Shown: positions 23,245 to 32,941, counted from the first letter of the stretch. The stretch is 64,000 nucleotides of DNA from TMP-86 sp044226865 (GCA_044226865.1 JBGAGE010000013.1:99109-163108), one strand, 5' to 3'. Made by a program: numbers and translations. The notes: generated by a model not told the origin, from the sequence alone.

Positions 23245-24629
23245 TGCTCGTCGCCCTCTGAAACATCTTCATTTCCAAATGTTTCTTCGAAATCGTCCCA
23301 GTCGTCTACATCCGGATCATCCTCGTCCGGCGGTTCGTCGCCAGTATGCATAATACTTACTGGCGACATGAAGCTGGCTGTCGGTAAGGAAAGAACTATC
23401 CGTTGCTGATGGGAAACACGTAATTCCATTTCCGATTGGCCTTGACTAAGCCACCACAGAAATGCAGAGAGCATGTCTCGCCAACGCGCATTTCTCCATG
23501 ACTTCGAAAACGTGCGCCTTAGCCTATGCATCCGCTTCGTGTCGGCTATCGGGTCGAGGCCGTTCTCGGAAAATATCAGTCGAGCAGAGATCCGTGCGTG
23601 GCCGAAGGGAGAAGTCCGAACTTGAATCGATACTGCATAGTGCCAATGCACTCCGCGCTTTCCTGACTGCCCGATGATTTGGCGCCGACCTCGCTGTTCC
23701 GGCCAATTGAAAGGCACCATCGAAAGCGGCGCGGTGCGAATGTTTGCCCACCAAGATGGGTATCTATTCGATGATTTGTAGGCATGTAGTCCGCGATCAG
23801 CCAGGTACTTGTCGAATGATTGGTTGCAGAGATCTGAAAATTGACGACGAGCATCGAACCACGGAATGCTCAGCGCGCTCCACCCTTCCTTCAAAAATTG
23901 CGACACTTTCGTTGAACAAATGAGTTTTGCAGGAAGATTGTCTCCAAGGAGCCCGGCACTATCAGGACTTGCGAATGTCAGCACGCCGCCTCCAAAAGGT
24001 ACCGCTGGCCACTGATGCAATGAGCGACTCTGAAATTGCTCAACGGAGAAACCCGTGGGTGGCTCGCAGTATCGAATCCATCCGGGCAGCCTTCGAAAGA
24101 CAAGCCAATTGGAAGTTAGTCTCTCGGCATGGGCTATCACCCGAGTCGAGCCTTTTCGCTGAGTCTCCAACCACTCGCCAGTTGGGTGTGGGGTATCGCG
24201 CGGAACTTTCAGCGTAGAGCGCAACAGGTCGACTAGTTCGGCCAATCCTGCCGACCAACTCGAACTGAAGTCGATGTACTGGCGATGGGCGATACGAAAG
24301 ACTTGATCGTATTTCTTCAGCCGGAGGGGAATAATGAATTTTGAGTCGTTGAGCGTTTTTTCGAGATCTGCAGCGATTTCGATCTCGTTGCGGACCCCCT
24401 GTCGCTCCAAGCCGGTTGGAGTGCAGACCACCAGCATCTTGGCGGAGCTGTTACGGAGTGCACTCTCGAGTTCGCGAGACCAGTCGGCGCCACCTCGCAA
24501 CTGCAGAACATCGGCCCAAACTTTATAACCAATTGCTGTTAGCTTCGCTCCCAGCCAAAGGACGAATGCGTTGTCCTCGGGGGTGGCGTGGGAGATGAAC
24601 AGGCCTTCGCGGGTGGTGGGAGTTTCCAA
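23241..24629 (-). CDS. TIR-APAZ effector of a SPARTA system
   Basis: The 462-residue protein has an N-terminal TIR domain (about 8-145: GLFISHATPEDNAFVLWLG, GYKVWADVLQLRGGADW, MLVVCTPTGLERQGVRNEIE). Glu 82 in NEIEIAA occupies the NADase position. The APAZ domain (about 155-420) pairs with the Argonaute. An acidic tail (DEPPDEDDPDVDDWDDFEE) ends the protein; such tails help inhibit or regulate dimerisation in characterised members. The start is an unusual TTG at 24629 with no clear ribosome site, and a stop codon lies 18 bases further upstream in frame. Confidence 0.87.
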   Translation of the reverse strand: METPTTREGLFISHATPEDNAFVLWLGAKLTAIGYKVWADVLQLRGGADWSRELESALRNSSAKMLVVCTPTGLERQGVRNEIEIAADLEKTLNDSKFIIPLRLKKYDQVFRIAHRQYIDFSSSWSAGLAELVDLLRSTLKVPRDTPHPTGEWLETQRKGSTRVIAHAERLTSNWLVFRRLPGWIRYCEPPTGFSVEQFQSRSLHQWPAVPFGGGVLTFASPDSAGLLGDNLPAKLICSTKVSQFLKEGWSALSIPWFDARRQFSDLCNQSFDKYLADRGLHAYKSSNRYPSWWANIRTAPLSMVPFNWPEQRGRRQIIGQSGKRGVHWHYAVSIQVRTSPFGHARISARLIFSENGLDPIADTKRMHRLRRTFSKSWRNARWRDMLSAFLWWLSQGQSEMELRVSHQQRIVLSLPTASFMSPVSIMHTGDEPPDEDDPDVDDWDDFEETFGNEDVSEGDEQ

Positions 24630-24828
24630 ATGGGGTTTTTGTGGTCGGGACTATTCGGAAAGCGCCCTTTGAGGCCTCGCGCGCGAACATACCGCGATTG
24701 GTTCGCGACGCACGCCGGCTTTTCCCCTTTGATACCTCATTTTAGCACGACAGTCCGGGCGGCCTCAGAGGTCGCCGCTTTGGCGGCAGAATTCCGGATC
24801 CAGGCTCTTTCCGAACTAAGAAATCTTG
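24630..24828. other. Upstream region of the SPARTA operon
   Basis: About 200 bp between the TIR-APAZ start (minus strand) and the phased repeats near att A. It must hold the SPARTA promoter, but I cannot point to convincing -35/-10 boxes, and see no gene on either strand. Confidence 0.4.
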
Positions 24829-24869
24829 TGGACCCAATTTGGACCCAGCTCAAATTCCCCGTGGACCCA
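24829..24869. repeat. Three helically phased TGGACCCA repeats beside att A
   Basis: TGGACCCA occurs at 24829, 24840 and 24862, that is 11 and 22 bp apart (one and two helical turns), 37 bp left of the att core. This spacing is typical of arm-type binding sites of tyrosine integrases or excisionases. The sequence differs from the phased repeats at att B and C. Confidence 0.6.
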
Positions 24870-24905
24870 GCGAACTCACTAGAGGAAAAAGTTGTTATAA
24901 ATCAA

Positions 24906-24950
<45 letters not shown>

Positions 24951-25108
24951 AAGGGGCCACCGAATGGATTCGAAGGTGCCGTGTCCGAGGGGCGGTGAGC
25001 CTTGGAAAACTGCGCAGCAGGTCCTTAAGCGGTCAGGGCCATTGCCGATACGATGCAATGAACTTTCCGCTCACTCCGGGTACCGGGAAGTGGACGCGAG
25101 GACCTACA

Positions 25109-26320
25109 GTGTATTGCGGTAAGTGCGGCGCTAAGCTTCGTGAGAATTCTAAATTTTGCGGCTCCTGCGGCCGGAGTTTGGGGCAAGCTGCGACGGCGCT
25201 GCAGAGCCCCGAACCCACTGTCGAAACGCGCCCTGTGCCAGCGCCGGAGCAATCCGATCCTCCCAAAGCCGAGCGTGCCACTGACGCGACTTTCCCTGAA
25301 CGAACCGACCGCTCCTCCACAGCTGATTTGAATCGTGCCAGTGAACCCCCGCGCTCATTTCGAGGTATTGCGATCGTTGTAATCGCAGCCCTGATCGGGG
25401 GCGTTTTGGCGATTTTTGCGATGCGCGGCCACGAGGCGGAAGTCCTTGCGCCGGCCGCGGTGAAAAGCGCTCCAGCGCCCGTGACGCCGGCAGTTTCACC
25501 CAAGGGCGCTGCGGTGGCGGCTGTGTCAGTCCCCGACTCCGCGCCATCTCCTAAGGCCCCTGCCCAGTGCTACAACGTTTCCCGCGGCGAGCCGCACACG
25601 CTGGAGGGGACGCTGAGCAGTGAGATCTTTGCTGGTCGACCCGGCTTTGATGATGTTCGCAAGGGCGATGACCCTGAAAGCAGCTACGTTTTGCGGCTCT
25701 CGCAGCCAATCTGCATCCAGAGTGATGACAAGGAGGACGGTGCCGATCCGAACAATCCAATTTCCAAGGTGCAGCTGAGCCCGCAGGATTTCGATAAGAA
25801 CATCCGGGCCAAGATGCGCGCAGCATTGGGGTATCGCGTGCAAGTGATTCTTGCCTCCGCGCAGTCGGCCATCACTGGCCATCACCACGAGCCGCTGGTG
25901 GCGAGTGTGCATGACCTGACACTTTTGGATGCAGCATCCAGGGCGGCACTTATCCCCCGCGCGTACCCACCGGTCGAGCAATCCTCGGATGAGTCCGAGG
26001 AGTTGGGCACCGCGGCGACAACGGTTCGAGGCTTCTATGCAGCGCTGAGCTTTGGAAACGGCGAGGCCGCGAGCCAGTTCGTCGTTCCTGAGAAGCGCAA
26101 TGCAGGCCCCTATACACCGCAAAGTATCAGTGCATTTTACGGGCCGCTGCCAGAACCGCTGCAACTTCTGCATTTGAAGGCACTGGCGCCCAACGAGTTT
26201 CTGGTCAGCTATCGATTTGCCCTGAATAATCGGCGTTGTAACGGTAGAGCCAAGGTTCTGATCGCACGGCGCGAGGGGCAGAACTTGATCGAGAAGATTA
26301 GCCCGCTGGATGGTTGCTGA
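25109..26320 (+). CDS. Zinc-ribbon membrane protein with DUF4431-like domain
   Basis: From a GTG at 25109 (ribosome site GAGGA) the protein begins with a zinc ribbon YCGKCGAKLRENSKFCGSCG (four Cys), then a Pro/Ala linker, one transmembrane helix (about residues 98-118, IAIVVIAALIGGVLAIFAM) and an Ala/Pro stretch. An extracytoplasmic domain follows that starts CYNVSRGEPHTLEGTLSSE and resembles DUF4431. A C-terminal region has an NTF2-like look (TTVRGFYAALSFGNGEAASQF). An in-frame ATG at 25058 is the alternative start; longer versions would run into the att sequence. Function unknown. Confidence 0.65.
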   Translation: MYCGKCGAKLRENSKFCGSCGRSLGQAATALQSPEPTVETRPVPAPEQSDPPKAERATDATFPERTDRSSTADLNRASEPPRSFRGIAIVVIAALIGGVLAIFAMRGHEAEVLAPAAVKSAPAPVTPAVSPKGAAVAAVSVPDSAPSPKAPAQCYNVSRGEPHTLEGTLSSEIFAGRPGFDDVRKGDDPESSYVLRLSQPICIQSDDKEDGADPNNPISKVQLSPQDFDKNIRAKMRAALGYRVQVILASAQSAITGHHHEPLVASVHDLTLLDAASRAALIPRAYPPVEQSSDESEELGTAATTVRGFYAALSFGNGEAASQFVVPEKRNAGPYTPQSISAFYGPLPEPLQLLHLKALAPNEFLVSYRFALNNRRCNGRAKVLIARREGQNLIEKISPLDGC

Positions 26321-26330
26321 GGAGGCTGCG

Positions 26331-26984
26331 ATGTTCTGTTCGCAATGTGGCAACAGCCTTCCCGATGATGATAGGTTCTGTACAAAGTGCGGGTCGCAGG
26401 CCCTCTCATACACACCGGTCGAAAGCCGCGCCTTCCTCCCGGGCGAAGCTCACGCCGCTCCTGAATCAGCCGTGGGAAAAGGGGTCAATGGAGGCGGGGC
26501 TGCGGGTCCTGATGTGCGACGAGCACCTCGTTCGGACATGGGAGCGGTCATCGTCGTGGTGCTCCTGACAATAGGTTGCTTTGCCGCTTACGGCTACTAC
26601 ACGGTACATGGAGCGGGCACTCGAAAGACAGAGGCAGGCTTGTTTCAGGTTCCTGCTGTCAGCGTCCTTCATTGCGGAGAGCCACTCGTGATCGAGTCGT
26701 GTGATACCGAGCCACTGCCTAATTGCCGAATCCGAAATCTTGCGCAAGTTCCCTTAGGAGAAATCGGCGCTTGGGCGTACGACAAATCAGGAACCCGTAT
26801 TGGGTCAGGCTTGGGGCAACCCGACATCATCGGACTCGCGCCCGGTCAAGCAGTGATTGCGAAGATCATACCTGGCGCGAGCGGCAATCACCCACAGATA
26901 GACTCTATCATCCTGTGCAGCGTAGATCCTCAATCCGCGTTAGGCTCCCGACGATTTGGGATTGGCGCCAAGGCGATCCCGTAA
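26331..26984 (+). CDS. Second zinc-ribbon single-pass membrane protein
   Basis: 217 residues starting MFCSQCGNSLPDDDRFCTKCG, a four-Cys zinc ribbon, followed by a linker and one transmembrane helix (about 74-94, GAVIVVVLLTIGCFAAYGYY) and a ~120-residue exported domain with four Cys (CGEPLVIESCDTEPLPNC). GAGGAGG just before the ATG and the 10-bp gap after the previous gene indicate an operon. The pair share architecture but not the exported domain. Function unknown. Confidence 0.7.
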   Translation: MFCSQCGNSLPDDDRFCTKCGSQALSYTPVESRAFLPGEAHAAPESAVGKGVNGGGAAGPDVRRAPRSDMGAVIVVVLLTIGCFAAYGYYTVHGAGTRKTEAGLFQVPAVSVLHCGEPLVIESCDTEPLPNCRIRNLAQVPLGEIGAWAYDKSGTRIGSGLGQPDIIGLAPGQAVIAKIIPGASGNHPQIDSIILCSVDPQSALGSRRFGIGAKAIP

Positions 26985-27045
26985 CCTTTCGCTACCTCGA
27001 CGAGCGCCCTCGGCGCCAAGACTCAAAAAACAGGTCGATCATAAT

Positions 27046-27417
27046 TTAAAACTTCTTTGCTTTGACGACCTCGCAAGATCCGCGGGCGGCGAGCCAGCCA
27101 TTGTTCCCACCTACGTGCGTGTTGGTCCATGCCCCGTTCACACGATCGATATGCCACTTGGTTGCGCCGGTGCTCCATTCAATGAACAAGTCAGTGATGG
27201 TGGCCTCGAGGGGGCTACCCCCATCCAGCGACACTGTCGAGGAGGACTCATCAAGCACCACTTGATGTGAATCAACGGGCAACAGCGGAACGGAAGACTG
27301 TGTCACACATTCCAACGTGATGGGCGCGGCGAAGAGGCTCTGAACCCCCAAAGCAAGTACGACGGCGTGAAGACATGCAATTCTTATGGAAACTCCGTTT
27401 CGAAAATCAACTGGCAA
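27046..27417 (-). CDS. Small exported protein of unknown function
   Basis: 123 residues with a signal peptide (hydrophobic core IACLHAVVLALGVQSLF, cleavage likely after FAA) and a ~90-residue mature part containing two Cys (ECVTQ and GSCEV), which may form a disulfide. No family recognised. Convergent with the zinc-ribbon genes. Confidence 0.5.
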   Translation of the reverse strand: MPVDFRNGVSIRIACLHAVVLALGVQSLFAAPITLECVTQSSVPLLPVDSHQVVLDESSSTVSLDGGSPLEATITDLFIEWSTGATKWHIDRVNGAWTNTHVGGNNGWLAARGSCEVVKAKKF

Positions 27418-27521
27418 TGGGATGAAAGGGGTTCAACTTCTCGATACCAATTGCGCAATTCGCGGCATCGACCAGCGATCGATCCGCGGACACGAAAGGC
27501 AATGTCTGGCTAAGATTGCTA

Positions 27522-28025
27522 TTAACGCCTTCCGCGACGACCGAACATGGGCTTAAGACTATCCCACAGAGCATCTTCAAGTGCCTGAGTAAGATCCGAA
27601 TTGACGTCATTGCTGTACCTCGCACACGTGAGTCTTAGGGCTAGGCGTAAGCCCGGTGACCAATGCGCGAGGTGCAAGGCATAAGTTTTTGCGGAGCCGA
27701 ATCCCAAATGTTCCTTAGTGCGCTGGGCGATATGCTGCGAGCCTCCAACGTATAAGTAGGGGGACTGCACATTGAAACGCGCATAAGCCCGCGCTCCACC
27801 GCCACTCGCTGCTTTGTATTCCTGCTCGACTGTGTTCAAATCCACTTCATCAGGATACACAACTTCGAAGTAGTACAAGAACACACGGTCGTTCATTTCC
27901 CAGCGAGCGACTTCATCCACCAAGCTAGAATTCTTTAATCCAGGATTTAGGTCGGCGGTCGATATCTTCCATACTTTTGTGTCGATGGGAGTCACATCGC
28001 CTACAGCATCTGCGAGTTTACGCAA
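27522..28025 (-). CDS. GIY-YIG-like domain protein
   Basis: The 167-residue product contains SPYLYVGGSQHIAQRTKEHLG, which resembles the GIY-YIG nuclease core (the YLYVG-type strand and Arg-containing helix). The downstream LHLAHWSPG and a C-terminal ALEDALWDSLKPMFGRRGRR, as in the Glu/Asn helix of that fold, fit as well. The start is uncertain: the first usable codon is TTG at 28025, and no in-frame ATG exists before the upstream stop. Activity is inference from a short motif. Confidence 0.5.
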   Translation of the reverse strand: MRKLADAVGDVTPIDTKVWKISTADLNPGLKNSSLVDEVARWEMNDRVFLYYFEVVYPDEVDLNTVEQEYKAASGGGARAYARFNVQSPYLYVGGSQHIAQRTKEHLGFGSAKTYALHLAHWSPGLRLALRLTCARYSNDVNSDLTQALEDALWDSLKPMFGRRGRR

Positions 28026-28125
28026 TGCGCCGGCCGTCGTCGTCGAAAGCTGCTTAAATATTGGTACATGCTCCTAGTGAATGACAATGGCGCCATTTGC
28101 GTACGAACGAGGCATCGATTCTCTT

Positions 28126-29814
28126 CTATTGCCCCGGCAAACATCCCATCTCGGCGAGGGTGTCAGTCAGTTTACTGACCACCTGGTTCCAGGTGACGTC
28201 TGTCACTCCGCGCTGGCGGGCTAAGGAAATCGCATTGCTCCAAACTGCGTGACATCGCGGATCTTTTGCGAGGGGGAAGTTAAGCGCTATGGCCAGGCGA
28301 GGATTCGTAGCGGCTTCGCGGCGAATCTGAGCTGACTCTTCCTGGTGCGCGAGCACCTGCTGCACGCGACGCTCCTCAGCGCGCTCCGCTAGCGTTCGCG
28401 GCCACTGCTCTGCGGTGGCCCCGGTGAAGGCAATTGGGGAATCGGTAAACGTCACGGGGCGACCCTGGTAAATGTGCCAGTCGGAGTAGATGGTGATAGC
28501 ACCGATAGCAAGTTTATCGCGCTTGAGAGTGAAGAGAATGATTGGTTGTGCGGTGGCTAACTGGGCCTTTAGCGCGCGCGCCTCATCGCTATTTAGATGC
28601 AATGCCGTAGTGAGCCGGACCGGCGAGGTCTTGCTGCTCACCGTAAGACTCATTTCTTCGCGATCTGCGTCGTAAATGGCCTGAGTCACCACGGGGATTC
28701 CAAAATAGCTGTTGAACACCTGGGTGCGGGCAGAGTAGATGGCTGAAGCAGCGGCGGCATTAGTTTGGGCGGCATTTCGTTCCGCTTCGATACGCATCTT
28801 TTCAACTCGCGCCTGGTAATCGACGGTTTTCTCAAACTCGTCTTTGGCTGGCATGATCACGGCACTGGCGACTTCGACGGTCCGGCGCCTGCTCTGCCAG
28901 GCGATGTTAAGCTCGTTGTAGAAGCGCTCCAAGTCGTCGGATGTCCCATTTTCATGTACAGGGAGGGCGGCCGGCGGGCTAGTCTCCCATACCACCCAAG
29001 TTTGCCCATCCGGCGCCGCTGCCGTGAAGATCTGCCGATATTGGTTTCGCATCTCGTCGATCTTGTGCTGGCGTTCAAAATAGGGTGCAAAGAATTGCTG
29101 TTCGTACCACGCGCGGCACAGGGGCGCAAAGCGCTGCCCGGTATCCTGCGCGAGGTTGGCGGCGGCACTTGAGCCTACCCACGTATCGGGGACCACCCAC
29201 ATGTTTCCATTATCCGCCGGCGCCAGCGGAACACTGCTTAGAAATACGCCGATAGCGGCGCCATCTGCGTAGCAGGCCAGGGCCGGGGGCATACGATTCA
29301 AGATCCCAGGCGCACCGTTTGGCCAAGGCAGGGGTCCGTAGGAAGGGGGCCTGCGCAGCTGGCCACCCAAGCGATAGCGCCAATCCAACAAATGTTCGGC
29401 AATGCGTTGCGGGGCACAGGCCTGCTCTATGGCTTGTCTTACCACCGACTCATTTTCGGATCCCAAACCTGGTACTACGAGTTGCCTGTGCTGACCTGTC
29501 CTAATACTGATCGCATCGACCACCTCGCGCTTCACGTCTGAGGGATAAGAGGAGTCAGAGAGGTCGCTCAAGGAGAAAGTTGGACACAAAGTGGTGCGCA
29601 CGAAGCCGAAGGCGGCCTGTGCTTCGGGTGTCCAATTGAAGCTCCCCGCATTGGTGCCGCTGGCCTGTGGCGCACGACCGCCCAGAAGCCCCGCCCAGTT
29701 CGGGCGCTGCACTTGGGCAGAAACGAGATTAGGCTTCACTACAAGTAACAGAGCCAAGCTCAAGACGGTGCAGTAAAACAGGGCGGGAGTGACAGAAGAT
29801 ACACGCGACACCAT
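28126..29814 (-). CDS. Large exported protein of unknown function
   Basis: 562 residues from the ATG at 29814 (a TTG at 29826 is an alternative), with a clear signal peptide (ALFYCTVLSLALLLVV, cleavage near SAQ). Recognisable segments are FEKTVDYQARVEKMRIEAER, a helix found in several bacterial exported proteins of unknown role, and a helical C-terminus ending in a CLPGQ tail. Six or more Cys suggest periplasmic disulfides. No family assignment possible. Confidence 0.6.
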   Translation of the reverse strand: MVSRVSSVTPALFYCTVLSLALLLVVKPNLVSAQVQRPNWAGLLGGRAPQASGTNAGSFNWTPEAQAAFGFVRTTLCPTFSLSDLSDSSYPSDVKREVVDAISIRTGQHRQLVVPGLGSENESVVRQAIEQACAPQRIAEHLLDWRYRLGGQLRRPPSYGPLPWPNGAPGILNRMPPALACYADGAAIGVFLSSVPLAPADNGNMWVVPDTWVGSSAAANLAQDTGQRFAPLCRAWYEQQFFAPYFERQHKIDEMRNQYRQIFTAAAPDGQTWVVWETSPPAALPVHENGTSDDLERFYNELNIAWQSRRRTVEVASAVIMPAKDEFEKTVDYQARVEKMRIEAERNAAQTNAAAASAIYSARTQVFNSYFGIPVVTQAIYDADREEMSLTVSSKTSPVRLTTALHLNSDEARALKAQLATAQPIILFTLKRDKLAIGAITIYSDWHIYQGRPVTFTDSPIAFTGATAEQWPRTLAERAEERRVQQVLAHQEESAQIRREAATNPRLAIALNFPLAKDPRCHAVWSNAISLARQRGVTDVTWNQVVSKLTDTLAEMGCLPGQ

Positions 29815-29986
29815 GCACGACCCCAATACCCAGCAATTGTCATATTCTCGGCACGATCTTCAAAGTCTGTAGAGACTCCTGTCACACCGTTGCCAAATCG
29901 ACATCGCGATTCCAAGATTTCAGCTCTTTGCCCGCCAATTCAACGTGACTAGCGACGGCTGCTGGGGAAAGGCCAAAAATCCGATT

Positions 29987-30199
29987 CTATGGCGCTCCTT
30001 CGTGTGTTCCGATGAGGGTAATTCCGGCCTCCTTGTTGTTAAATTTAATTTGCTGTTGGAGATGGGGATGCAAGGTGGTTTCGATGGTCCGTTCTTGCGG
30101 CCTTCGAGGTTCGGCGAATGCTTGTGTGCCAACGGAGCAAAAACCGAGACCAGTCGCAAGGAGCAATTGGAGCGCGCACATGGTGCTGCTGCGTATCAT
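29987..30199 (-). CDS. Small secreted peptide precursor, 70 residues
   Basis: A convincing signal peptide (MCALQLLLATGLGFCSVG, cleavage after AFA at residue 29) leaves a 41-residue mature peptide rich in charged residues. AGAAGG before the ATG supports translation. No family recognised. Confidence 0.5.
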   Translation of the reverse strand: MIRSSTMCALQLLLATGLGFCSVGTQAFAEPRRPQERTIETTLHPHLQQQIKFNNKEAGITLIGTHEGAP

Positions 30200-30331
30200 T
30201 TGTTAATACCTTCTGCAGCCGTTGAGAGAGGTTCCCCTCAGAAATTCATGGGTGCGACATAGTCAGATTAGCTTGCGCTGCGTTAGCTGGCTTTACTCAT
30301 CTTTCAATTGGGCTGCCGGTTTCTGAGCGGC

Positions 30332-31960
30332 CTAGTTGCGGGAAAGATTTTGCGAAGCTCGCAGACGCTTCATGTAGAGATCCTGCAATTCTAGTCCTTT
30401 TCGGTCGATTCCTGAGACCGCGTGAATTGGGTTGGCGATCTGGAGGACCCTAGGATTACCGCCGGTGAAGTTTGGCCAGGTTGGCAGGCCATTTCCATTT
30501 GGGGTACCCGTCTTGGCAAAGTTAGTCCAGTAGGTTGAAACTGACTCAAGTATCCGGTTGTCTGCTTGCGATGCCTTAATCGGCAATTGGTCGGAATGAC
30601 CGAAGACGTAGGGAAGTTCGAACCCGTGAGCAGCACCGATACCTGCCAGATCTGAATCCGCTGGTACTTCCTGTACATGTGAGAAATTGTAGAAGAAGAC
30701 TTTGTGGTGACCGTTGGCGGCCTGCAATTTCGCCCACGTCCACATATGCCAGCCAAACCAATTGTCGCGGAGCAGGCTTAGCTGTGAGCGCGCGGCAATC
30801 TCGTCTGATGTGGCCGGATATAGATCAAGCACCTTTGGCGCCAGCTCTCCATATTGAGCGTTGATGCTAGCTTTGTATGCGAGCGCCTTGGCTGGTTCCC
30901 AGAGAATGTCACCCCCCTCATTGGCGTTATAACCGACGAGCAATGGCACGTCATTTTGCTTTCCGGCGGCGTATGTGTCGTACATGTCCATCGGAAACAC
31001 ATAGCCATCAAGCGTCGCAGTGGATCCCGTTTTAAGTTCGCCATTCGCATTGATAGGCCAACGGCTAGAGTCAACGGACACAATACGTGTAGCGGATATG
31101 CGCCGCATTTCCGTAAGAGTTTTTGCACCCAGAGCCTCGGCGAATCGAACGCCACTGGCCTCCGCGTCCTTCGGCAGCATCATGCCGGCTACCGTGCCTG
31201 CTGGTCCCATGTCGGCGCTGCTTTGACCTATAGCACGATGCACGAGACCACGCGCCAAAGGGGAAATCATGAGATACCCAACACCGAATGCACCAGCGGA
31301 CTGACCGAACACCGTAACGTTACGGGGGTCACCACCGAACGCTTCAATGTTCCGCTGCACCCATTGGAGCGCAGCAACCATATCGAGAATTCCGTAGTTG
31401 CCAGATACTCGGTGATCAGATTCTTGAGTTAATTCTGGGTGAGCAAGGAATCCGAGAGAGCCAACGCGGTAGCTCAAGTTGACACTGATGACGCCCCTTT
31501 TTATCAGTTGGTCGCCCCAATATGTCGGCGAGGAGGCTGATCCTCCGCGCATTCCACCGCCATAAATCCAAACCATCACGGGAAGCTTTGCTGGGCTTCG
31601 CTTCACTGGCGCCCAGATGTTGAGGTACAAGCAGTCCTCACTCACTGACTCCATCGGGCCCCCAGGTATGGCCGGAATCGTGGTCATGCACATTGGTTTG
31701 AAATGGTCCGCTATTAGGATTCCTTCGTGCTCCGGTGCCGGCTGAGGCGGCTTCCATCGTAAAGAATCAACCGGTGGTTTCGCGAAAGGTACTCCCTTAA
31801 AAGTGACAGCTTCGCCTTCGATCACCCCTTGCACGACGCCTTGCTCTGTGGCGACTTGCGCTAACCTCACATCGGCTGCCTTGGTGGACGTCGTGAACGT
31901 CACCAACGCGACCAAGGCCAAGCTACGAATCTTTCCGAATTGGTGCGCTTGATTGCTCAC
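30332..31960 (-). CDS. Type B carboxylesterase
   Basis: Exported alpha/beta-hydrolase that cleaves carboxylic esters. From the GTG at 31960, which has GGAGG nine bases upstream, the protein has 542 residues with a signal peptide (SLALVALVTFTTSTKA). The nucleophile elbow is FGQSAGAFG (Ser 221), the oxyanion segment is WIYGGGMRGG, the EDCLYLNIW signature is present, the acid lies in NEGGD and the catalytic His in AAHGFELPYVFG. Longer in-frame starts upstream add a region without signal features. It lies last before att B. Confidence 0.88.
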   Translation of the reverse strand: MSNQAHQFGKIRSLALVALVTFTTSTKAADVRLAQVATEQGVVQGVIEGEAVTFKGVPFAKPPVDSLRWKPPQPAPEHEGILIADHFKPMCMTTIPAIPGGPMESVSEDCLYLNIWAPVKRSPAKLPVMVWIYGGGMRGGSASSPTYWGDQLIKRGVISVNLSYRVGSLGFLAHPELTQESDHRVSGNYGILDMVAALQWVQRNIEAFGGDPRNVTVFGQSAGAFGVGYLMISPLARGLVHRAIGQSSADMGPAGTVAGMMLPKDAEASGVRFAEALGAKTLTEMRRISATRIVSVDSSRWPINANGELKTGSTATLDGYVFPMDMYDTYAAGKQNDVPLLVGYNANEGGDILWEPAKALAYKASINAQYGELAPKVLDLYPATSDEIAARSQLSLLRDNWFGWHMWTWAKLQAANGHHKVFFYNFSHVQEVPADSDLAGIGAAHGFELPYVFGHSDQLPIKASQADNRILESVSTYWTNFAKTGTPNGNGLPTWPNFTGGNPRVLQIANPIHAVSGIDRKGLELQDLYMKRLRASQNLSRN

Positions 31961-32117
31961 GAAGTCGCCTCCTGGCGTCTCCAAGGAAATATCTGGATTC
32001 GCAATGCTTGAAGAGGATTCAGTGCCATCATGCACCGGCAATCGGGGTCGGGTCTTCCTTTTGGCTATCCGGAATTTGTGCCTCACGGCGAAGTCGAGAA
32101 ATGCTCAGTTCGAAATT

Positions 32118-32136
32118 GAGTCACCAGTGAGTCACC
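32118..32136. repeat. Phased GAGTCACC repeats beside att B
   Basis: GAGTCACC at 32118 and 32129, 11 bp apart, about 58 bp left of att B. An identical pair with the same AGT spacer lies left of att C, pointing to a shared integrase or excisionase specificity for these two element ends. Confidence 0.55.
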
Positions 32137-32193
32137 GGTAGATTCCATGCGTTGCAGGTGAGTAGCTGTGACATCGTAAATTATTGATTTAAT

Positions 32194-32238
<45 letters not shown>

Positions 32239-32270
32239 GCGGCCCGATATCCTCCCTTAGCCCCTAGCCC

Positions 32271-32900
32271 TCAACCCTTCGCTTTTCGCGCCCGCCGCTT
32301 CGCCGGATTTTTCGCCATCCCCGCGGTAGTCGCAAACGCCTCAATCAGCGTCGACGTGGCTTGCTTGGGGTCGATTGTCTTGTCGGCCACCATCAACAGT
32401 ACAGTGCCGGTCTCGAGGCGCTGATGGATTTCGGACGTGGCGCGCAGGCCCAAGGGCAGGGTGATCTCGCCATGCCGGTGGATCGCCTGCAGGCTTTCCC
32501 GAAAGAAGCCCAACGTCGTCTGAAACAACTCGGGAAAGCCAGGGGGACTTACTTTTTCAAGGCTGTGTTCGGCAATGAACTGGAGCGAAAGGCGAGCGCG
32601 GCGCCGGGCATGATCGTCTTCGGACACAAGGCGCTGCACAAATTGACGAGTCGTGGCGATATAGTCGGCCCACGTTGATACCGGCGTGACCTGCCGGCTT
32701 GGCTCCAACCGAAGTGCCGCGAGGAACAGGTCATCGCGAGTCCGGTAGTGTACGTAGAGCGCACCCATGCTGATTCCCACGCGCTCGCATACATCACGTA
32801 AGGTCGTGTTGTACGCTCCCTTTTCCAATAAGCAATCCAGCGCCGCGGTTTCGATGAGTTCGCGCTGCCCCTCCATGTAGGCCTGGTCACGCTTGGGCAT
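32271..32900 (-). CDS. TetR-family transcriptional regulator
   Basis: 209 residues with an N-terminal TetR HTH (AALDCLLEKGAYNTTLRDVCERVGISMGALYVHYRTRDDLF, about 18-57) and a C-terminal ligand domain. It is divergent from the TonB-receptor operon, with two A/T palindromes in the shared promoter region, the usual arrangement for a local repressor. The inducer is probably the catabolic substrate or its CoA ester (inference). The C-terminus is very basic (AKRRARKAKG). Confidence 0.88.
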   Translation of the reverse strand: MPKRDQAYMEGQRELIETAALDCLLEKGAYNTTLRDVCERVGISMGALYVHYRTRDDLFLAALRLEPSRQVTPVSTWADYIATTRQFVQRLVSEDDHARRRARLSLQFIAEHSLEKVSPPGFPELFQTTLGFFRESLQAIHRHGEITLPLGLRATSEIHQRLETGTVLLMVADKTIDPKQATSTLIEAFATTAGMAKNPAKRRARKAKG

Positions 32901-32941
32901 CGGTTTCTTCCAATCTATTCATGATCGCAGCATACCTCGAA

